Assembly (NCBI GenBank): GCA_017453865.1
Contig: JAFTEC010000107.1
Location: 1-45,226, forward strand
Length of the DNA stretch: 45,226 nt
From: Lachnospiraceae bacterium
Lineage (GTDB): Bacteria; Bacillota; Clostridia; Lachnospirales; Lachnospiraceae
Reading direction: 5' to 3'
Part shown: positions 16,661-26,820 of the stretch, piece after piece
Position numbering within the stretch: position 1 is the stretch's first letter
Layout of the letters: each line of letters opens with the position of its first letter
The notes under the pieces: model-generated
Databases searched by the model: none
What the model was told of the DNA's origin: nothing
What the model saw: the letters and a program-made list of their open reading frames with translations, nothing else
Program-made: the position numbers and the translations under genes

Positions 16661-18121
16661 TTAATAGAACAGCGTAAAACCGTATCTTCCGTCAGGCTTC
16701 ATATTTGCCCTGTACATCATACAGCTTATGATGTCCACCGCGTATGCCGTGCCTGTTTCGGTAAGGATACCGTTCTGATCCTCCAGATACTCGTCAATTA
16801 TATAGTAGGTCCTGCTCCCCTCCTTGGCGGCGCGGGTGCAGAGATACTTAAAATGCCCCTTTACTCCGGCCTTGTTTCCGTATATATCGATAAGGTTCCC
16901 GGTAGCCACAAGGGATGCCGCCACATAGTTTGTGGCATCGGCAGAGGAGCATACTCCCTTGACATTTAAGCTGTACTCCTTCTCCACCACATTTCCGGAA
17001 ACTCCCTTGACGGATACTGCCCTTGCCTTAAGCGTCTGCTTCCCGAGAGGCATGGGGATTATATGCTCATACAGTGCGGAGTCCTCCGTAGGCTCGCTCC
17101 CGTCAAGGGTATAGTAAAGTCTGGAGCCATCATTCTCCGGCGTTTCGATACTTATGTACTTTGGCTGTGAGAAATTGCCGGAATCGGGGTCGATCACCGG
17201 ATCCGGAGGCAGCTCGAATCTCACGGAGTATTTCATGCTGACCTCGGGGCTCTTCATGTCGTAGCCGTTAATACAGACCGCAGTCACCACGGTATCCCCC
17301 TCCCCTATATGAAGGGGCTCCATATAGAGCTCCGATGAAGAATCCGGACTGCTGCCGTCAAGTGTATAGTAAATCTCTCCGTCAAATTCCGAAGACAGGG
17401 AAAGATCAAATTCCTCGTCATAGCTTCCGGCCGCAACATCAAAATCCGGAGGAACGGTCATATAGCCCTTAAACCTCGAATATACGCTGTCGTCCACCGC
17501 TCCCGCTATAAGCTTATTTATATCATCATATTTTCCCTGATCCTTATAGATATTGATGAGCTGTTCGTAAGCCAGATAGTTTTCGGGATCGAGAACGATT
17601 ATACCCCGTAGCACCGACTCCGCATCATCACTCCGTCCGGTCTTATTTAAGGCATCCGCCAGGGAGATCTGATCGTTTATCTCTATAAGGGTTTCGTCCT
17701 CCTTTGCCTTGATAAGCGCTTTTTCAAAGCCCTCCACCGCATTTTCGTAATCACCCTCCCCGTAGGCGCTCCTTGCCTCCTCAAGAATATTGGAAAGGCT
17801 GTTCCCGTTTGATCGCAGCACAAAGACCACGACCAGTATAAGGATAACAAGGAGGATCGCAAAAGAGGTTATTGCCGCGGCGCGGCGGAACATGCTCACC
17901 TCCCCCTTTATGGCGGGAAGGCGCACCGTATCATCGCTTAAACGTCTGTTTCCCTCAGAGTCGATAAGCTTATCAAGAGCCTCTTTAACCTCATCGGAGG
18001 ATACTACTATGCCCTCATCTATATTCACATCAAAATCGGGAACCATCTGTACCGCCCTGCCGCATTTCGGGCAGAACATCATACCTGACGGTATCTCGTT
18101 TCCGCATCTGTCGCACGTCAT
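16661..18121 (-). CDS. Zinc-ribbon, single-TM, TPR and chitobiase-like repeat protein
   Basis: A 486-residue protein of unknown role. In order: an N-terminal zinc ribbon (Cys3, Cys6, Cys17, Cys20), an acidic linker, one membrane helix (81-102), a TPR region (about 108-205, for example YGEGDYENAVEGFEKAL), and two beta domains of the chitobiase/beta-hexosaminidase C-terminal type (about 220-300 and 305-388), each with YYTLDGS-P, then a C-terminal domain. The ribbon should face the cytoplasm and the rest the outside. A TTG at 18136, overlapping the folD stop, could be an alternative coupled start; the ATG at 18121 gives the usual zinc-ribbon start. Confidence 0.8.
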   Translation of the reverse strand: MTCDRCGNEIPSGMMFCPKCGRAVQMVPDFDVNIDEGIVVSSDEVKEALDKLIDSEGNRRLSDDTVRLPAIKGEVSMFRRAAAITSFAILLVILILVVVFVLRSNGNSLSNILEEARSAYGEGDYENAVEGFEKALIKAKEDETLIEINDQISLADALNKTGRSDDAESVLRGIIVLDPENYLAYEQLINIYKDQGKYDDINKLIAGAVDDSVYSRFKGYMTVPPDFDVAAGSYDEEFDLSLSSEFDGEIYYTLDGSSPDSSSELYMEPLHIGEGDTVVTAVCINGYDMKSPEVSMKYSVRFELPPDPVIDPDSGNFSQPKYISIETPENDGSRLYYTLDGSEPTEDSALYEHIIPMPLGKQTLKARAVSVKGVSGNVVEKEYSLNVKGVCSSADATNYVAASLVATGNLIDIYGNKAGVKGHFKYLCTRAAKEGSRTYYIIDEYLEDQNGILTETGTAYAVDIISCMMYRANMKPDGRYGFTLFY

Positions 18122-18132
18122 TTTCTGTCTGA

Positions 18133-18996
18133 TCAACCTTGTGACTTATTCTGCATATCATACGCAGAGAGCGTATTCTTCATAAGCATGGCTATGGTCA
18201 TAGGCCCCACGCCTCCCGGTACCGGCGTAATAAGCGAAGCCTTATCGTAAACAGAGTCATAATCCACATCTCCGCAGAGCTTCTTCCCGTTATTTTCAGC
18301 GGGATCAAGGCGGTGGATACCAACGTCGATTATGACCGCCCCATCCTTGATATAGCTTTGATCTATCATCCGCGGCTTACCCACTGCAGCTATCAGGATA
18401 TCCGCTCTCTTCGTGATCTCCTTAATATCCTTTGTCTTCGTATGCGTGACCGTAACCGTCGCGTTTTCACGGAGCATTAGCATAGCCATTGGCTTACCGA
18501 CTATATTGCTCCTTCCCATTACCACGCAGTTTTTGCCGCTTATCTCCACATTATAGCTATGAAGGAGCTCTATCACTCCGGCGGGTGTACAGGGCACGAA
18601 GCCCTTCTTCCCTACCATAAGCGCCCCCGCCGACTGGGTCGAGAAGCCGTCCACATCCTTAGTAGGGCTTATTGCCTCGATAACCTTATCCGGATCGATA
18701 TGCTTCGGAACCGGGAGCTGTACCAGGATACCGTTTATTTCCTTATCCTTATTTAGCCTGTCAATAAGCTTAAGAAGCTCTTCCTCCGTTGTTTCGGAAG
18801 GGAGCTCATAGCTTTTTGATCCTATGCCGCAGAACTCACAGGCCTTCTTTTTATTATTTACATATACCGTCGATGCGGGGTCGTCTCCGACGAGGATAAC
18901 AGCCAGCACCGGCTTTATCCCCCGCTCTTCAATCTTATTTTTTATCTCTTCCTTTACTCTTGCGGCAACCGCCTTGCCGTCTATTATCCTGTCCAT
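18133..18996 (-). CDS. folD: Bifunctional methylene-THF dehydrogenase / methenyl-THF cyclohydrolase
   Basis: A 287-residue FolD, interconverting 5,10-methylene-THF, 5,10-methenyl-THF and 10-formyl-THF with NADP+. Visible signatures: YVNNKKKACEFCGI with the catalytic Lys, ILVQLPVPKHID, the dinucleotide-binding GRSNIVGKPMA, and the C-terminal PVPGGVGPMTIAML. It follows fhs in the same direction, so the one-carbon enzymes are adjacent. AAGGAG lies 10 bases before the ATG. A promoter for folD itself overlaps the end of fhs (19032-19061). Confidence 0.97.
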   Translation of the reverse strand: MDRIIDGKAVAARVKEEIKNKIEERGIKPVLAVILVGDDPASTVYVNNKKKACEFCGIGSKSYELPSETTEEELLKLIDRLNKDKEINGILVQLPVPKHIDPDKVIEAISPTKDVDGFSTQSAGALMVGKKGFVPCTPAGVIELLHSYNVEISGKNCVVMGRSNIVGKPMAMLMLRENATVTVTHTKTKDIKEITKRADILIAAVGKPRMIDQSYIKDGAVIIDVGIHRLDPAENNGKKLCGDVDYDSVYDKASLITPVPGGVGPMTIAMLMKNTLSAYDMQNKSQG

Positions 18997-19031
18997 ATCT
19001 TTAACCGGCTCCTTAGGATCTGTTCATAAAT

Positions 19032-19061
19032 ATTATAAGTAAGGTCCTTTGCATTGCTCAA
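19032..19061 (-). promoter_or_regulatory. Candidate promoter of folD
   Basis: On the minus strand: TTGAGC (19061-19056), 18-bp spacer, TATAAT (19037-19032). The -35 box overlaps the fhs stop codon. This would allow folD and the downstream gene to be expressed apart from fhs. Confidence 0.5.
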
Positions 19062-20728
19062 AATAATCCCACTATATTGCCGTCGTCATCCACATCTATG
19101 TCAAAGGCCGCAGGGCGCTTCGAAAGCCCGGGCATGGTCATGATCTCACCTGTCAGCGCCACGACAAAGCCTGCTCCGGCGGATACATATACATCCCTGA
19201 CATTAAGTGTGAAGCCGTCCGGACGGCCGAGAAGCGCAGGGTCGTCCGACAGAGAATACTGGGTCTTTGCCATACATACCGGAGTCTTGTCAAAGCCAAG
19301 GCGGCCGAGCTCCTCAATACTCTTCTCCGCGGCCTTTGAATAGGAGACCGCTCCCGCTCCGTATATTTCCTTTGCTACCGTCTCGATCTTTTCACGTATG
19401 GGCAGCCTTTCGTCATAAAGGGGTTTAAAATCGGATTCACCGGAATCCGCGGCCTTTATCACCTTTTCCGCAAGGTCAATGCCGCCCTCTCCGCCCTTTG
19501 CCCATACCTCGGCGTAGGAGTATTCGCAGCCCTTTGAACGGACAAATTCCTCCACGTATTTTATCTCAGCCTCCGTATCGCTCACAAAGGAATTCAAGGC
19601 TACGACCACAGGAACCCTGTATTTCTTCAGATTCTCTATGTGCTTTCCGAGATTCACTATCCCCTTACTCAAAGCTTCAAGGTTCTCCTTTGAAAGCTCA
19701 TCCTTCGGAACCCCTCCGTTATACTTTAAGGCACGTATCGTTGCGACGAGTACAACCGCATCCGGCTTCAATCCCGCCATACGGCACTTGATGTCAAAGA
19801 ACTTCTCCGCTCCGAGGTCGGCTCCGAAGCCTGCCTCCGTAATGCAGTAATCCGCGATCCTTAAGGCCGTTTCCGTGGCACGTATGGAATTGCAGCCGTG
19901 GGCGATATTCGCAAAAGGCCCGCCGTGAACTATGGCCGGAGTATGCTCGAGGGTCTGTATAAGATTTGGCTTCAAAGCGTCCTTAAGCAGGGCGGCCATT
20001 GAGCCGACAGCCTTTATATCCGCTGCGGTCACCGGCTTCCCGTCAAGGTCGTAGGCCACTATCATACGGGAAAGCCTGGCTTTCAGATCCTTCATATCCT
20101 TTGAAAGGCAGAATATCGCCATAACCTCACTCGCAACGGTTATCGTGAAATGATCCTCCCTCGTGAAGCCGTCAGCCTTTGCACCGAGCCCCACGATGAC
20201 GTTACGGAGCACTCTGTCGTTTAAGTCAAGACAGCGCTTCAGCGCTATCCTCCTCGTATCTATCCTAAGCTCATTTCCCTGCTGGATATGGTTATCGAGA
20301 AGGGCACAGCAGAGATTATTTGCCGTGGTTATGGCGTGAAAGTCCCCGGTGAAATGGAGATTGAGTTCATCCATCGGAAGGACCTGTGCCATACCTCCGC
20401 CAGCAGTACCTCCCTTTATTCCAAAGCAGGGTCCTAATGAGGGCTCGCGGAGAGCGATCACGGAGCTTTTATTTAACTTACCGAATGCTTCTCCGAGACC
20501 CACGGTGATGGTGGTCTTCCCCTCCCCTGCCGGAGTGGGGTTTATGGCGGTTACAAGGATAAGCCTTCCCTTTTTATTGTTCCCGACCTTTTTAATAAAG
20601 GACTCCGAAAGCTTGGCCTTGTACTTTCCGTAAGGTTCCAGCTCGTCTTCTTTGATCCCGAGCTTTGCCGCAACTAAAGCTATCGGGCTCAAAACTGCTT
20701 CCTTTGCGATCTCGATATCAGTCTTCAT
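19058..20728 (-). CDS. fhs: Formate-tetrahydrofolate ligase
   Basis: A 556-residue enzyme making 10-formyl-THF from formate, THF and ATP; it feeds folD with one-carbon units and is the first methyl-branch enzyme of the Wood-Ljungdahl pathway in acetogens. The P-loop-like [15 protein letters not shown] is at about residues 65-79; [10 protein letters not shown] and the ending PAAFDIDVD are typical. The ATG lies inside the end of ftsK (11-base overlap), so it is translationally coupled. No other Wood-Ljungdahl genes are present in the window. Confidence 0.97.
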   Translation of the reverse strand: MKTDIEIAKEAVLSPIALVAAKLGIKEDELEPYGKYKAKLSESFIKKVGNNKKGRLILVTAINPTPAGEGKTTITVGLGEAFGKLNKSSVIALREPSLGPCFGIKGGTAGGGMAQVLPMDELNLHFTGDFHAITTANNLCCALLDNHIQQGNELRIDTRRIALKRCLDLNDRVLRNVIVGLGAKADGFTREDHFTITVASEVMAIFCLSKDMKDLKARLSRMIVAYDLDGKPVTAADIKAVGSMAALLKDALKPNLIQTLEHTPAIVHGGPFANIAHGCNSIRATETALRIADYCITEAGFGADLGAEKFFDIKCRMAGLKPDAVVLVATIRALKYNGGVPKDELSKENLEALSKGIVNLGKHIENLKKYRVPVVVALNSFVSDTEAEIKYVEEFVRSKGCEYSYAEVWAKGGEGGIDLAEKVIKAADSGESDFKPLYDERLPIREKIETVAKEIYGAGAVSYSKAAEKSIEELGRLGFDKTPVCMAKTQYSLSDDPALLGRPDGFTLNVRDVYVSAGAGFVVALTGEIMTMPGLSKRPAAFDIDVDDDGNIVGLF

Positions 20729-23700
20729 CCTCTGCCTCGCTTTCCTTTGAATCGCTTGTCAAAAAAGCTTCAAATTCTTCCTTTGTCATCAGTACCTGTC
20801 TCGGCTTGGTTCCGTCCTCACCGCTCACAACCCCTGCCTCCGCAAGCTGGTCCATTATACGCGCTGCCCTGTTAAAGCCTATCCTGAACATCCTCTGCAG
20901 GACTCCGATCGTGGCCTTCTTCTTTTCGGTAACGAACCTGCCGGCATCCGCGAAATAGGAATCCCGTCCGTCATCATTATCTAAGGGATTCACGGCGTCA
21001 TCCCTGCTGTCTTCTCCGGAAGCGCTGTTTGCCGCCGCAGCCTCTATCTCCGCGGAAATATCCTTTTCCTCCTTCGGGGCAGCCTCCGCCCTGATAAAGT
21101 CGGTCACCGCCTGAACCTCTTCGTCAGAAACGAAGGCTCCCTGCAGTCTTTCCGGCTTCGGATATTTCTGTGGGTAAAACAGCATATCCCCGTTCCCGAG
21201 AAGCTTTTCCGCTCCCGCAGAGTCAAGTATGGTCCTCGAATCCACGTTTGATGATACCGCAAAAGCCACACGGCTCGGCATATTTGCCTTGATAAGACCG
21301 GTTATGACATCAACGGATGGTCTCTGTGTGGCGATTATAAGATGTATCCCCGCGGCCCTCGCAAGCTGCGCAAGACGGCATATTGAAGCCTCCACATCCT
21401 TTTTCTGGACCATCATAAGATCCGCAAGCTCGTCTACTATTATAACAATCTGCGGCAGGATCTCATAGGGGCTGCCGTCAATAAGTGTTTCCCCGGCTTT
21501 ATTAAGCTCGGGCACCTTTTCGTTATAGCCCTCCATATTACGGACATGGGCACGGGCAAAGAGCTGATACCTCTTCATCATTTCCTGAACTCCCCAGTTC
21601 AGGGCTCCCGCCGCCTTCACGGGATCTGTCACCACCGGGGTAAGAAGATGGGGTATCCCGTTATAGATTGAAAGCTCCACCACCTTCGGGTCGATCATTA
21701 TAAGCTTCACCTCATCCGGCTTTGCCCTGTAGAGTAAGCTCATGATAAGGGTATTTATACAGACCGACTTCCCTGAGCCCGTGGCACCGGCAATCAAAAG
21801 ATGGGGCATCTTATCGATATCATAGACCACTGCCTCTCCGCCGATATCCTTTCCGACGGCTATCGTGATCTTTGACTTTGCGTTCCTAAAGGCATCACTC
21901 TCGATAAGCTCCCGCAGCATAACAGGAGAATTGCTCTTATTCGGTATCTCTATCCCCACCGCGGCCTTTCCCGGGATCGGAGCCTCTATCCTTATATCCC
22001 TTGCCGCAAGGTTCATCTGTATATCATTTGAAAGATTCAGTATGGTATTTACCTTTACACCCTGCTCGGGCTGCATTTCAAAGCGTGTCACGGTAGGGCC
22101 CTGTATGAAGTTCAGCATCCTGACCTTCACTCCGAAGCTTGAAAGTATATTCTGAAGCTTCAGCGCAGTCTCACGAAGGTTCCCCTCGGACTCCTTTGTT
22201 CCTGCCTTTCCCTTATTAAGAAGGTCGATAGGAGGAAGCTCGTATGGCTTATCCGGCGCTTTTCTTTCGGGCTCCGGCTCTTCCTCCGAGGTCATTTCTT
22301 CGATATCGGAAGACTCCTCCTCCGAATCTATTTCTTCGATATCAGGAAGCCCCTCCTCCAAAGTCATTTCTTCGATGTCGGAAGGCTCCTCCTCCGAGGT
22401 CATTTCTTCGATATCCGAAAGCTCCTCCTCCAAAGTCATTTCCTCTATGTCGGGAAGCTCCTCCTCCGAAGTCATTTCTTCGATATCGGAAGGCTCCTCC
22501 TCCAAAATCATTTCTTTGATATCCGGAAGCTTTTCGGTTGTCATTTCCCTGATGTCCGGCAGTTCTTCTTCCAAAGTCACTTCCCCAATATCCGGAAGCT
22601 TTTCCTCCTTCATAACGGGGAAAGCCCCATCCCCTGCGATATCATCATCGAAGGTGATCTCATGCATATCGCTGCTCTCAGCCGCTAATTCCCCGATCCC
22701 TGAAGCTGCCTGAGGTTCCGTTTCCTGACCGGTACCGGGCGCAGTAATAATTACGGGTTCGCTCAGTGGCTCCATTGCGGCATCAGGCTCAGGCGCACTT
22801 AAATTAACGGGTCCGGTCAGGGGCTCCGTTTCGGCATCAGGCTCGGGCTCGCTTAAATTAACGGGTCCGGTCATGGGCTCCGTTTCACTGTCTCCCTCAG
22901 GCATATTGAACGGATCCTTAAGTCTCACCTCCGGTATGGGCTTCGGCTCGGATCTTTTATCAAAATCCCTGGGCTTTACCATATGGGCGGGATCCATGGC
23001 AAAGGGTGAATAGCCCTGGGACTCACCCTCGGTCGAAGCTGCGCTTTCCTTTGCCTCCCTCTCATGCTCATAGGCATAAACATCATTCTGAAGATAGGAA
23101 TTTTCCTCCGAACCCGGCTTTTTTTCATCACCCACGGTCAGGAAAACAAAGCTCCTGTCATTCTTCTTATTCCTTGAGTTCTCTCTGAACCTCCTTCTTT
23201 TTTCCTCTCTTTCATCCGCTCTTCTTCTTAAGCGCTCCTCTCTTTCCTCTTCTCTTATCCTCTCCCTTTCCTCACGGATCGCTTCCCTGTCCTTTTCCCT
23301 TTCACTGCGGCTTTCCTTTGCCCTGCTCACGATCTCTTTACCGGGGTAGGACAGCATCTTTATAAGGGAATTTCCCGTAATGGCGAGTAGACAGATGAGA
23401 AGCACGATCACCATTATTATCACGGTAGCAGGACGTCCGATATTTTTCTGCAGTGTCTCAAAGAGCCCTCCCGAAAGCACACCCCCGCCGGAACGGTTTG
23501 ACATCGAGTAATCATAGGTTCCGCTGTAGCCTCCGAGATTATAGTCATCGGTAATAAAGAGCTGCAGGAACATACCCGCATCAAAGAAAAGAACTGCGGC
23601 GCTGATAAGCTTTATCACTGCCTTAAGATTATCCTTGTTTACGAGATAAAAGCAGACAAAGGCAAAGAGAATGAACGGAAAGATATACTCCATCCCTCCG

Positions 23701-23963
23701 AAAAGACCGAAAAAAAGCGAATTGAATATGTCGCCGAATCTAAGGGTAAGTCCGAAATTCCCGAGTATCAGTATGATACAGAATGCCAGCAAAAATAAAA
23801 TCCCTATTTCGGTAAAAAGAGCTTCAGGGATCTCATTTTCTTCAGCGGATCTTCCGGCTCCCCTTCTCCGGCTTTGAACGGCCTTTGAACCGCTCTTTTT
23901 CCGGGAGGTCTTCTTATCCTTTGATCCGCCGGTATTTGATTTTCTGACCTTACTTCCTGCCAT
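20718..23963 (-). CDS. ftsK: FtsK/SpoIIIE-family DNA translocase
   Basis: A 1081-residue membrane-anchored motor that pumps chromosomal DNA through the division or sporulation septum. A basic N-terminus (1-40) precedes about four membrane helices (50-210), then a very long charged linker (about 215-600) with Arg/Glu-rich coiled coil, Pro/Glu repeats and roughly nine 12-residue repeats ([12 protein letters not shown] type, about 455-565). The alpha/beta motor follows, with Walker A GATGSGKS near 725 and Walker [11 protein letters not shown], then the C-terminal gamma winged helix ([21 protein letters not shown]) that reads KOPS/SRS sites. Its ATG overlaps the uppP stop by one base. Confidence 0.95.
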   Translation of the reverse strand: MAGSKVRKSNTGGSKDKKTSRKKSGSKAVQSRRRGAGRSAEENEIPEALFTEIGILFLLAFCIILILGNFGLTLRFGDIFNSLFFGLFGGMEYIFPFILFAFVCFYLVNKDNLKAVIKLISAAVLFFDAGMFLQLFITDDYNLGGYSGTYDYSMSNRSGGGVLSGGLFETLQKNIGRPATVIIMVIVLLICLLAITGNSLIKMLSYPGKEIVSRAKESRSEREKDREAIREERERIREEEREERLRRRADEREEKRRRFRENSRNKKNDRSFVFLTVGDEKKPGSEENSYLQNDVYAYEHEREAKESAASTEGESQGYSPFAMDPAHMVKPRDFDKRSEPKPIPEVRLKDPFNMPEGDSETEPMTGPVNLSEPEPDAETEPLTGPVNLSAPEPDAAMEPLSEPVIITAPGTGQETEPQAASGIGELAAESSDMHEITFDDDIAGDGAFPVMKEEKLPDIGEVTLEEELPDIREMTTEKLPDIKEMILEEEPSDIEEMTSEEELPDIEEMTLEEELSDIEEMTSEEEPSDIEEMTLEEGLPDIEEIDSEEESSDIEEMTSEEEPEPERKAPDKPYELPPIDLLNKGKAGTKESEGNLRETALKLQNILSSFGVKVRMLNFIQGPTVTRFEMQPEQGVKVNTILNLSNDIQMNLAARDIRIEAPIPGKAAVGIEIPNKSNSPVMLRELIESDAFRNAKSKITIAVGKDIGGEAVVYDIDKMPHLLIAGATGSGKSVCINTLIMSLLYRAKPDEVKLIMIDPKVVELSIYNGIPHLLTPVVTDPVKAAGALNWGVQEMMKRYQLFARAHVRNMEGYNEKVPELNKAGETLIDGSPYEILPQIVIIVDELADLMMVQKKDVEASICRLAQLARAAGIHLIIATQRPSVDVITGLIKANMPSRVAFAVSSNVDSRTILDSAGAEKLLGNGDMLFYPQKYPKPERLQGAFVSDEEVQAVTDFIRAEAAPKEEKDISAEIEAAAANSASGEDSRDDAVNPLDNDDGRDSYFADAGRFVTEKKKATIGVLQRMFRIGFNRAARIMDQLAEAGVVSGEDGTKPRQVLMTKEEFEAFLTSDSKESEAEDED
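22270..22600 (-). repeat. 36-bp coding tandem repeats in ftsK
   Basis: About nine imperfect 36-bp units (12 codons, DIEEMT-S/L-EEE type) within the linker of the translocase. All keep the reading frame. Such arrays change copy number by slippage; here they would change linker length without breaking the protein. Confidence 0.8.
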
Positions 23964-24823
23964 TATTTAACGATAAAAGAACCGACGATGGCAACCATAC
24001 CGGCTATAAAGCAATATACCGAGAAGAAGATATAGCGCTTATTCCTGACCATATTCAGCATGATCTTTATGGCGGCATAGCCCACTACGGCAGCGACCAG
24101 CATTCCTATGAGATAGGTGGGCTCAAACTGCGCCCCCTCCTCCATAACATCATGCACCTCCAGTACCGCAGCTCCGAGCACCGCGGGTATTGACATTATA
24201 AAGGAGTACTTGACCGCAAAGCGCTTCTCAAAGCCGCAGAGCAGAGCCATTGTAATCGTGGTCCCGGATCTGGATATTCCGGGCAGGGTGGCTATCCCCT
24301 GTGATGTACCGATTATCACCGCGTCTCTGTATGTGGCGTCCTTCGGAGTCTTGCTTCCATCCGCCGCTCTGTCTGCGATAAAGAGTATGCAGGCTGTGAT
24401 TATAAGGAAAATGCCCGGCATTATAAGGGTTTTGGAGCACTCCTCCACCAGATCCTTTAAGAGAACGCCGATAATGCCGGTGGGGATCGTGGATACGATA
24501 ACGAGCATCACAAACTTCCTGTAGCCTGTCCTTATGACCCTCTTCCATTTCCTGCCTCTGATAAGTCCGAAAAGGCTTTTTAAAAAATCAATGATTATCC
24601 CGAAGCCCTCTTTGATGAGCTTAAAGATATCCTTATAGAAAACGAAAAAGATCGCGATAAGCGTCCCTATATGCAGCAGTATGTCAAAAAGAAAGAGGTC
24701 TCCGACCCCGTTTCCGATATGAAAAAGATTCTGGAATATTGCAAGATGACCCGATGAGGACACCGGCAGAAACTCTGTCAGTCCCTGAAGTATTCCCATC
24801 AGTATCGCTCCGATGATACTCAA
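23963..24823 (-). CDS. uppP: Undecaprenyl-diphosphatase
   Basis: A 286-residue polytopic membrane enzyme removing a phosphate from undecaprenyl pyrophosphate, recycling the lipid carrier of cell wall synthesis; overexpression gives bacitracin resistance in the family. Both active-site segments are present: [14 protein letters not shown] (about 14-27) and [15 protein letters not shown]. The start is TTG with GGAGG 8-9 bases upstream; no ATG fits the family's N-terminus. A 15-codon upstream ORF stops on this TTG (24820-24867). Promoter at 24900-24928. ftsK follows with one-base overlap. Confidence 0.95.
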   Translation of the reverse strand: MSIIGAILMGILQGLTEFLPVSSSGHLAIFQNLFHIGNGVGDLFLFDILLHIGTLIAIFFVFYKDIFKLIKEGFGIIIDFLKSLFGLIRGRKWKRVIRTGYRKFVMLVIVSTIPTGIIGVLLKDLVEECSKTLIMPGIFLIITACILFIADRAADGSKTPKDATYRDAVIIGTSQGIATLPGISRSGTTITMALLCGFEKRFAVKYSFIMSIPAVLGAAVLEVHDVMEEGAQFEPTYLIGMLVAAVVGYAAIKIMLNMVRNKRYIFFSVYCFIAGMVAIVGSFIVK

Positions 24824-24867
24824 AATAATATCCTCCCGAAAAATCTATGACTTCCGAAATGTGGCAT
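24820..24867 (-). CDS. 15-codon upstream ORF overlapping the uppP start
   Basis: ATG at 24867 behind a strong GGAGGGAGAA; it encodes [15 protein letters not shown] and ends with a TGA that overlaps the TTG start of uppP (TTGA). It carries the uppP ribosome binding site within its own frame. The arrangement predicts translational coupling or leader-peptide control of uppP. No similarity is claimed for the peptide. Confidence 0.5.
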   Translation of the reverse strand: MPHFGSHRFFGRILF

Positions 24868-24899
24868 TTCTCCCTCCAATCAAAAAGACCATACACGAT

Positions 24900-24928
24900 A
24901 TTCTACCACATATGGCCTTTAATTACAA
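24900..24928 (-). promoter_or_regulatory. Sigma-A promoter of uppP-ftsK-fhs
   Basis: On the minus strand: TTGTAA (24928-24923), 17-bp spacer, TAGAAT (24905-24900). It lies between leuD and uppP, and the predicted transcript begins about 25 bases before the upstream ORF. Confidence 0.65.
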
Positions 24929-24984
24929 AATATTGTGCCGAAGGTCCGGGATAAAGCCAGAAGAAAAAAGGAATGTATCCCCGG

Positions 24985-25467
24985 TCAGGAATTGATATAG
25001 CCCACCAGACCGTTTGAATTGATGATCTTCTGCATAAACTCGGGGAAGGGCTCGGCATTGAAGCTTTTCCCTGTGGTGATGTCGGTTATGACTCCGGTGT
25101 CGAAGTCCACCTCCACCTCGTCCCCTGCATTTATGGCTTCAGCGGCGGCAGGACATTCAAGGATAGGAAGACCGATATTTATTGCGTTTCTGAAAAATAT
25201 CCGGGCAAAGGTATCTGCGATCACACAGCTTATTCCGGATCCCTTTATTACGATCGGGGCATGCTCACGGGAGGAGCCGCAGCCGAAATTCTTACGGGCC
25301 ACCATTATGTCTCCCTCTTTAACGTTATGGACGAAGTCCCTGTCAATATCCTCCATGGCATGGGATGAAAGCTCCTTTTTATCCTGGATATTGAGATACC
25401 TTGCAGGGATTATGACATCCGTATCCACATTGTCGCCGTACTTAAAAACTCTGCCCTTTGCCTTCAT
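24985..25467 (-). CDS. leuD: 3-isopropylmalate dehydratase small subunit
   Basis: A 160-residue swivel-domain subunit of the ~420/160-residue (HacA/HacB-like) isopropylmalate isomerase, which with LeuC converts 2- to 3-isopropylmalate in leucine synthesis. Visible: [16 protein letters not shown] near the start and [12 protein letters not shown] (about 55-66), typical of the substrate-binding loop. The ATG at 25467 has GGAGG 6 bases upstream; the frame remains open further back only because it overlaps leuC. It starts 1 base after the leuC stop. Its partner leuC carries a nonsense codon. Confidence 0.95.
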   Translation of the reverse strand: MKAKGRVFKYGDNVDTDVIIPARYLNIQDKKELSSHAMEDIDRDFVHNVKEGDIMVARKNFGCGSSREHAPIVIKGSGISCVIADTFARIFFRNAINIGLPILECPAAAEAINAGDEVEVDFDTGVITDITTGKSFNAEPFPEFMQKIINSNGLVGYINS

Positions 25468-25468
25468 A

Positions 25469-26728
25469 TCATACCTCCGGTGCTGTAATAAATCCTGCAA
25501 GTGCCGATGCAGCCGCAACTGCGGGGCTTGCAAGATAGACCTCCGACTCCGTATCTCCCATCCTTCCGACAAAGTTCCTGTTGGTGGTGGAGATGCATCT
25601 TTCCCCCTTTGCAAGTATACCCATATATCCGCCGAGGCATGGTCCGCAGGTCGGAGTTGAAACGATCGCTCCGGCTTCGATAAAGTCTTTGATCAGACCC
25701 TCCTCAAGTGCCTTTAAATATATCTTCTGGGTCGCAGGGATGATGATGCAGCGCACATTGTCAGCGATCCTTTTTCCTCTGATCACATCCGCAGCGATTC
25801 TCAGGTCACTTATGCGGCCGTTTGTACAGGAACCGATGACCGACTGGTCTATCGCTATCTTTTCCTTTATTTCATCGATTGTTTTGGTGTTTTCAGGAAG
25901 ATGGGGGAAGGCTACCACCGGTTTTAATTCCGAAAGGTCAATGGTATATTCCTCATCATATTCCGCATCACTGTCCGCTTCATATACCTTAAAAGGTCTG
26001 TTTCCGTGGGACTTCATATATTCTATTGCTATATCGTCCACCGGGAAGATCCCGTTCTTTCCTCCGGCTTCTATCGCCATATTGGCAATGGTGAAACGGT
26101 CGTCGATCGAAAGATTCTTTATACCGTCGCCCGTAAATTCCATGGAGCGGTACAATGCCCCGTCAACCCCTATCATTCCGATGATATGGAGTATCACATC
26201 CTTTCCCGAGACCCACTTCGAGGGCTTGCCGGTTAAATTGAATTTTATAGCGGAGGGAACCTTGAACCAGGCCTTTCCGGTAGCCATTCCCGCGGCCATA
26301 TCGGTGGAGCCGACGCCCGTTGAGAAGGCTCCGAGAGCCCCGTAGGTACAGGTGTGTGAATCCGCACCGATTATGCAGTCTCCGGCAACGGTGAGTCCGC
26401 TTTCCGGTAAAAGGGCGTGCTCTATGCCCATCTTTCCCACATCAAAGTAATTAGTGATCTCATGCTTTAAGGCAAACTCACGGCAGCACTTGCAGTTTTC
26501 GGCAGACTTTATCTACTTATTGGGGATAAAGTGATCCATGACAAGAGCGATCTTTTCCCTGTCAAAGACCGTGTCCTTCTTTATCCCTTTCATAACGTCT
26601 ATGGCAACCGGAGTCGTGATATCATTACCGAGAACCAGATCAAGCTCTGCCTCTATAAGCTGCCCGGCCTTTACACTTTCAAGCCCCGCATGTGCCGCAA
26701 GGATCTTCTGTGTCATTGTCATTCCCAT
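25469..26728 (-). pseudogene. leuC: 3-isopropylmalate dehydratase large subunit, interrupted by an in-frame TAG
   Basis: The reading frame has 420 codons, the length expected for HacA-type LeuC, from ATG 26728 (behind GGAGG; protein begins [14 protein letters not shown]) to the stop at 25469. Codon 72 (26515-26513) is TAG, after MDHFIPNK; the frame then continues unbroken with [14 protein letters not shown] and all the rest, including the [4Fe-4S] cysteines in IGSCTNGR and [10 protein letters not shown]. Relatives have a sense codon here, usually acidic as I recall. There is no frameshift. The likely reading is a recent nonsense mutation or sequence error. Restart at GTG 26440 or ATG 26431 would lack the N-terminal ~96 residues and probably be inactive. 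Confidence 0.85.
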
Positions 26729-26749
26729 ATTACCTGTCCTCCATTTATT

Positions 26750-26816
26750 GCAGTATGCCGCGTATGCGGCGTACTGCACGTGACGCGCCATCGCGAAGCG
26801 ATTTTATTGCGCGGCA
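26750..26816 (-). repeat. Pair of hairpins in front of leuC
   Basis: GCAGTATGCCGC (26750-26761) and GCGGCGTACTGC (26766-26777) form a 12-bp stem with one G.T pair and a GTAT loop. Beside it ATCGC/GCGAT (26790-26794 and 26798-26802) is nested in TGACGCGC/GCGCGGCA (26781-26788 and 26809-26816). Both would fold in the mRNA between the small ORF and the leuC ribosome binding site. No T-run follows, so they are not simple terminators; mRNA processing or a small palindromic repeat are options. Confidence 0.5.
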
Positions 26817-26820
26817 CTCC

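Noticed and set aside
22270..22600. 36-bp repeat array as a CRISPR-like array
   Set aside because: Units are contiguous without spacers, imperfect, and all in frame with ftsK.
26513..26515. TAG in leuC as a reassigned sense codon
   Set aside because: TAG ends several other genes in the window (34614, 36608, 37049), so it is an ordinary stop codon here; no suppressor system is visible.
26729..26791. Extended start of leuC reading through the hairpins
   Set aside because: The extension is translated palindrome sequence; the ATG at 26728 follows GGAGG and matches the family start.
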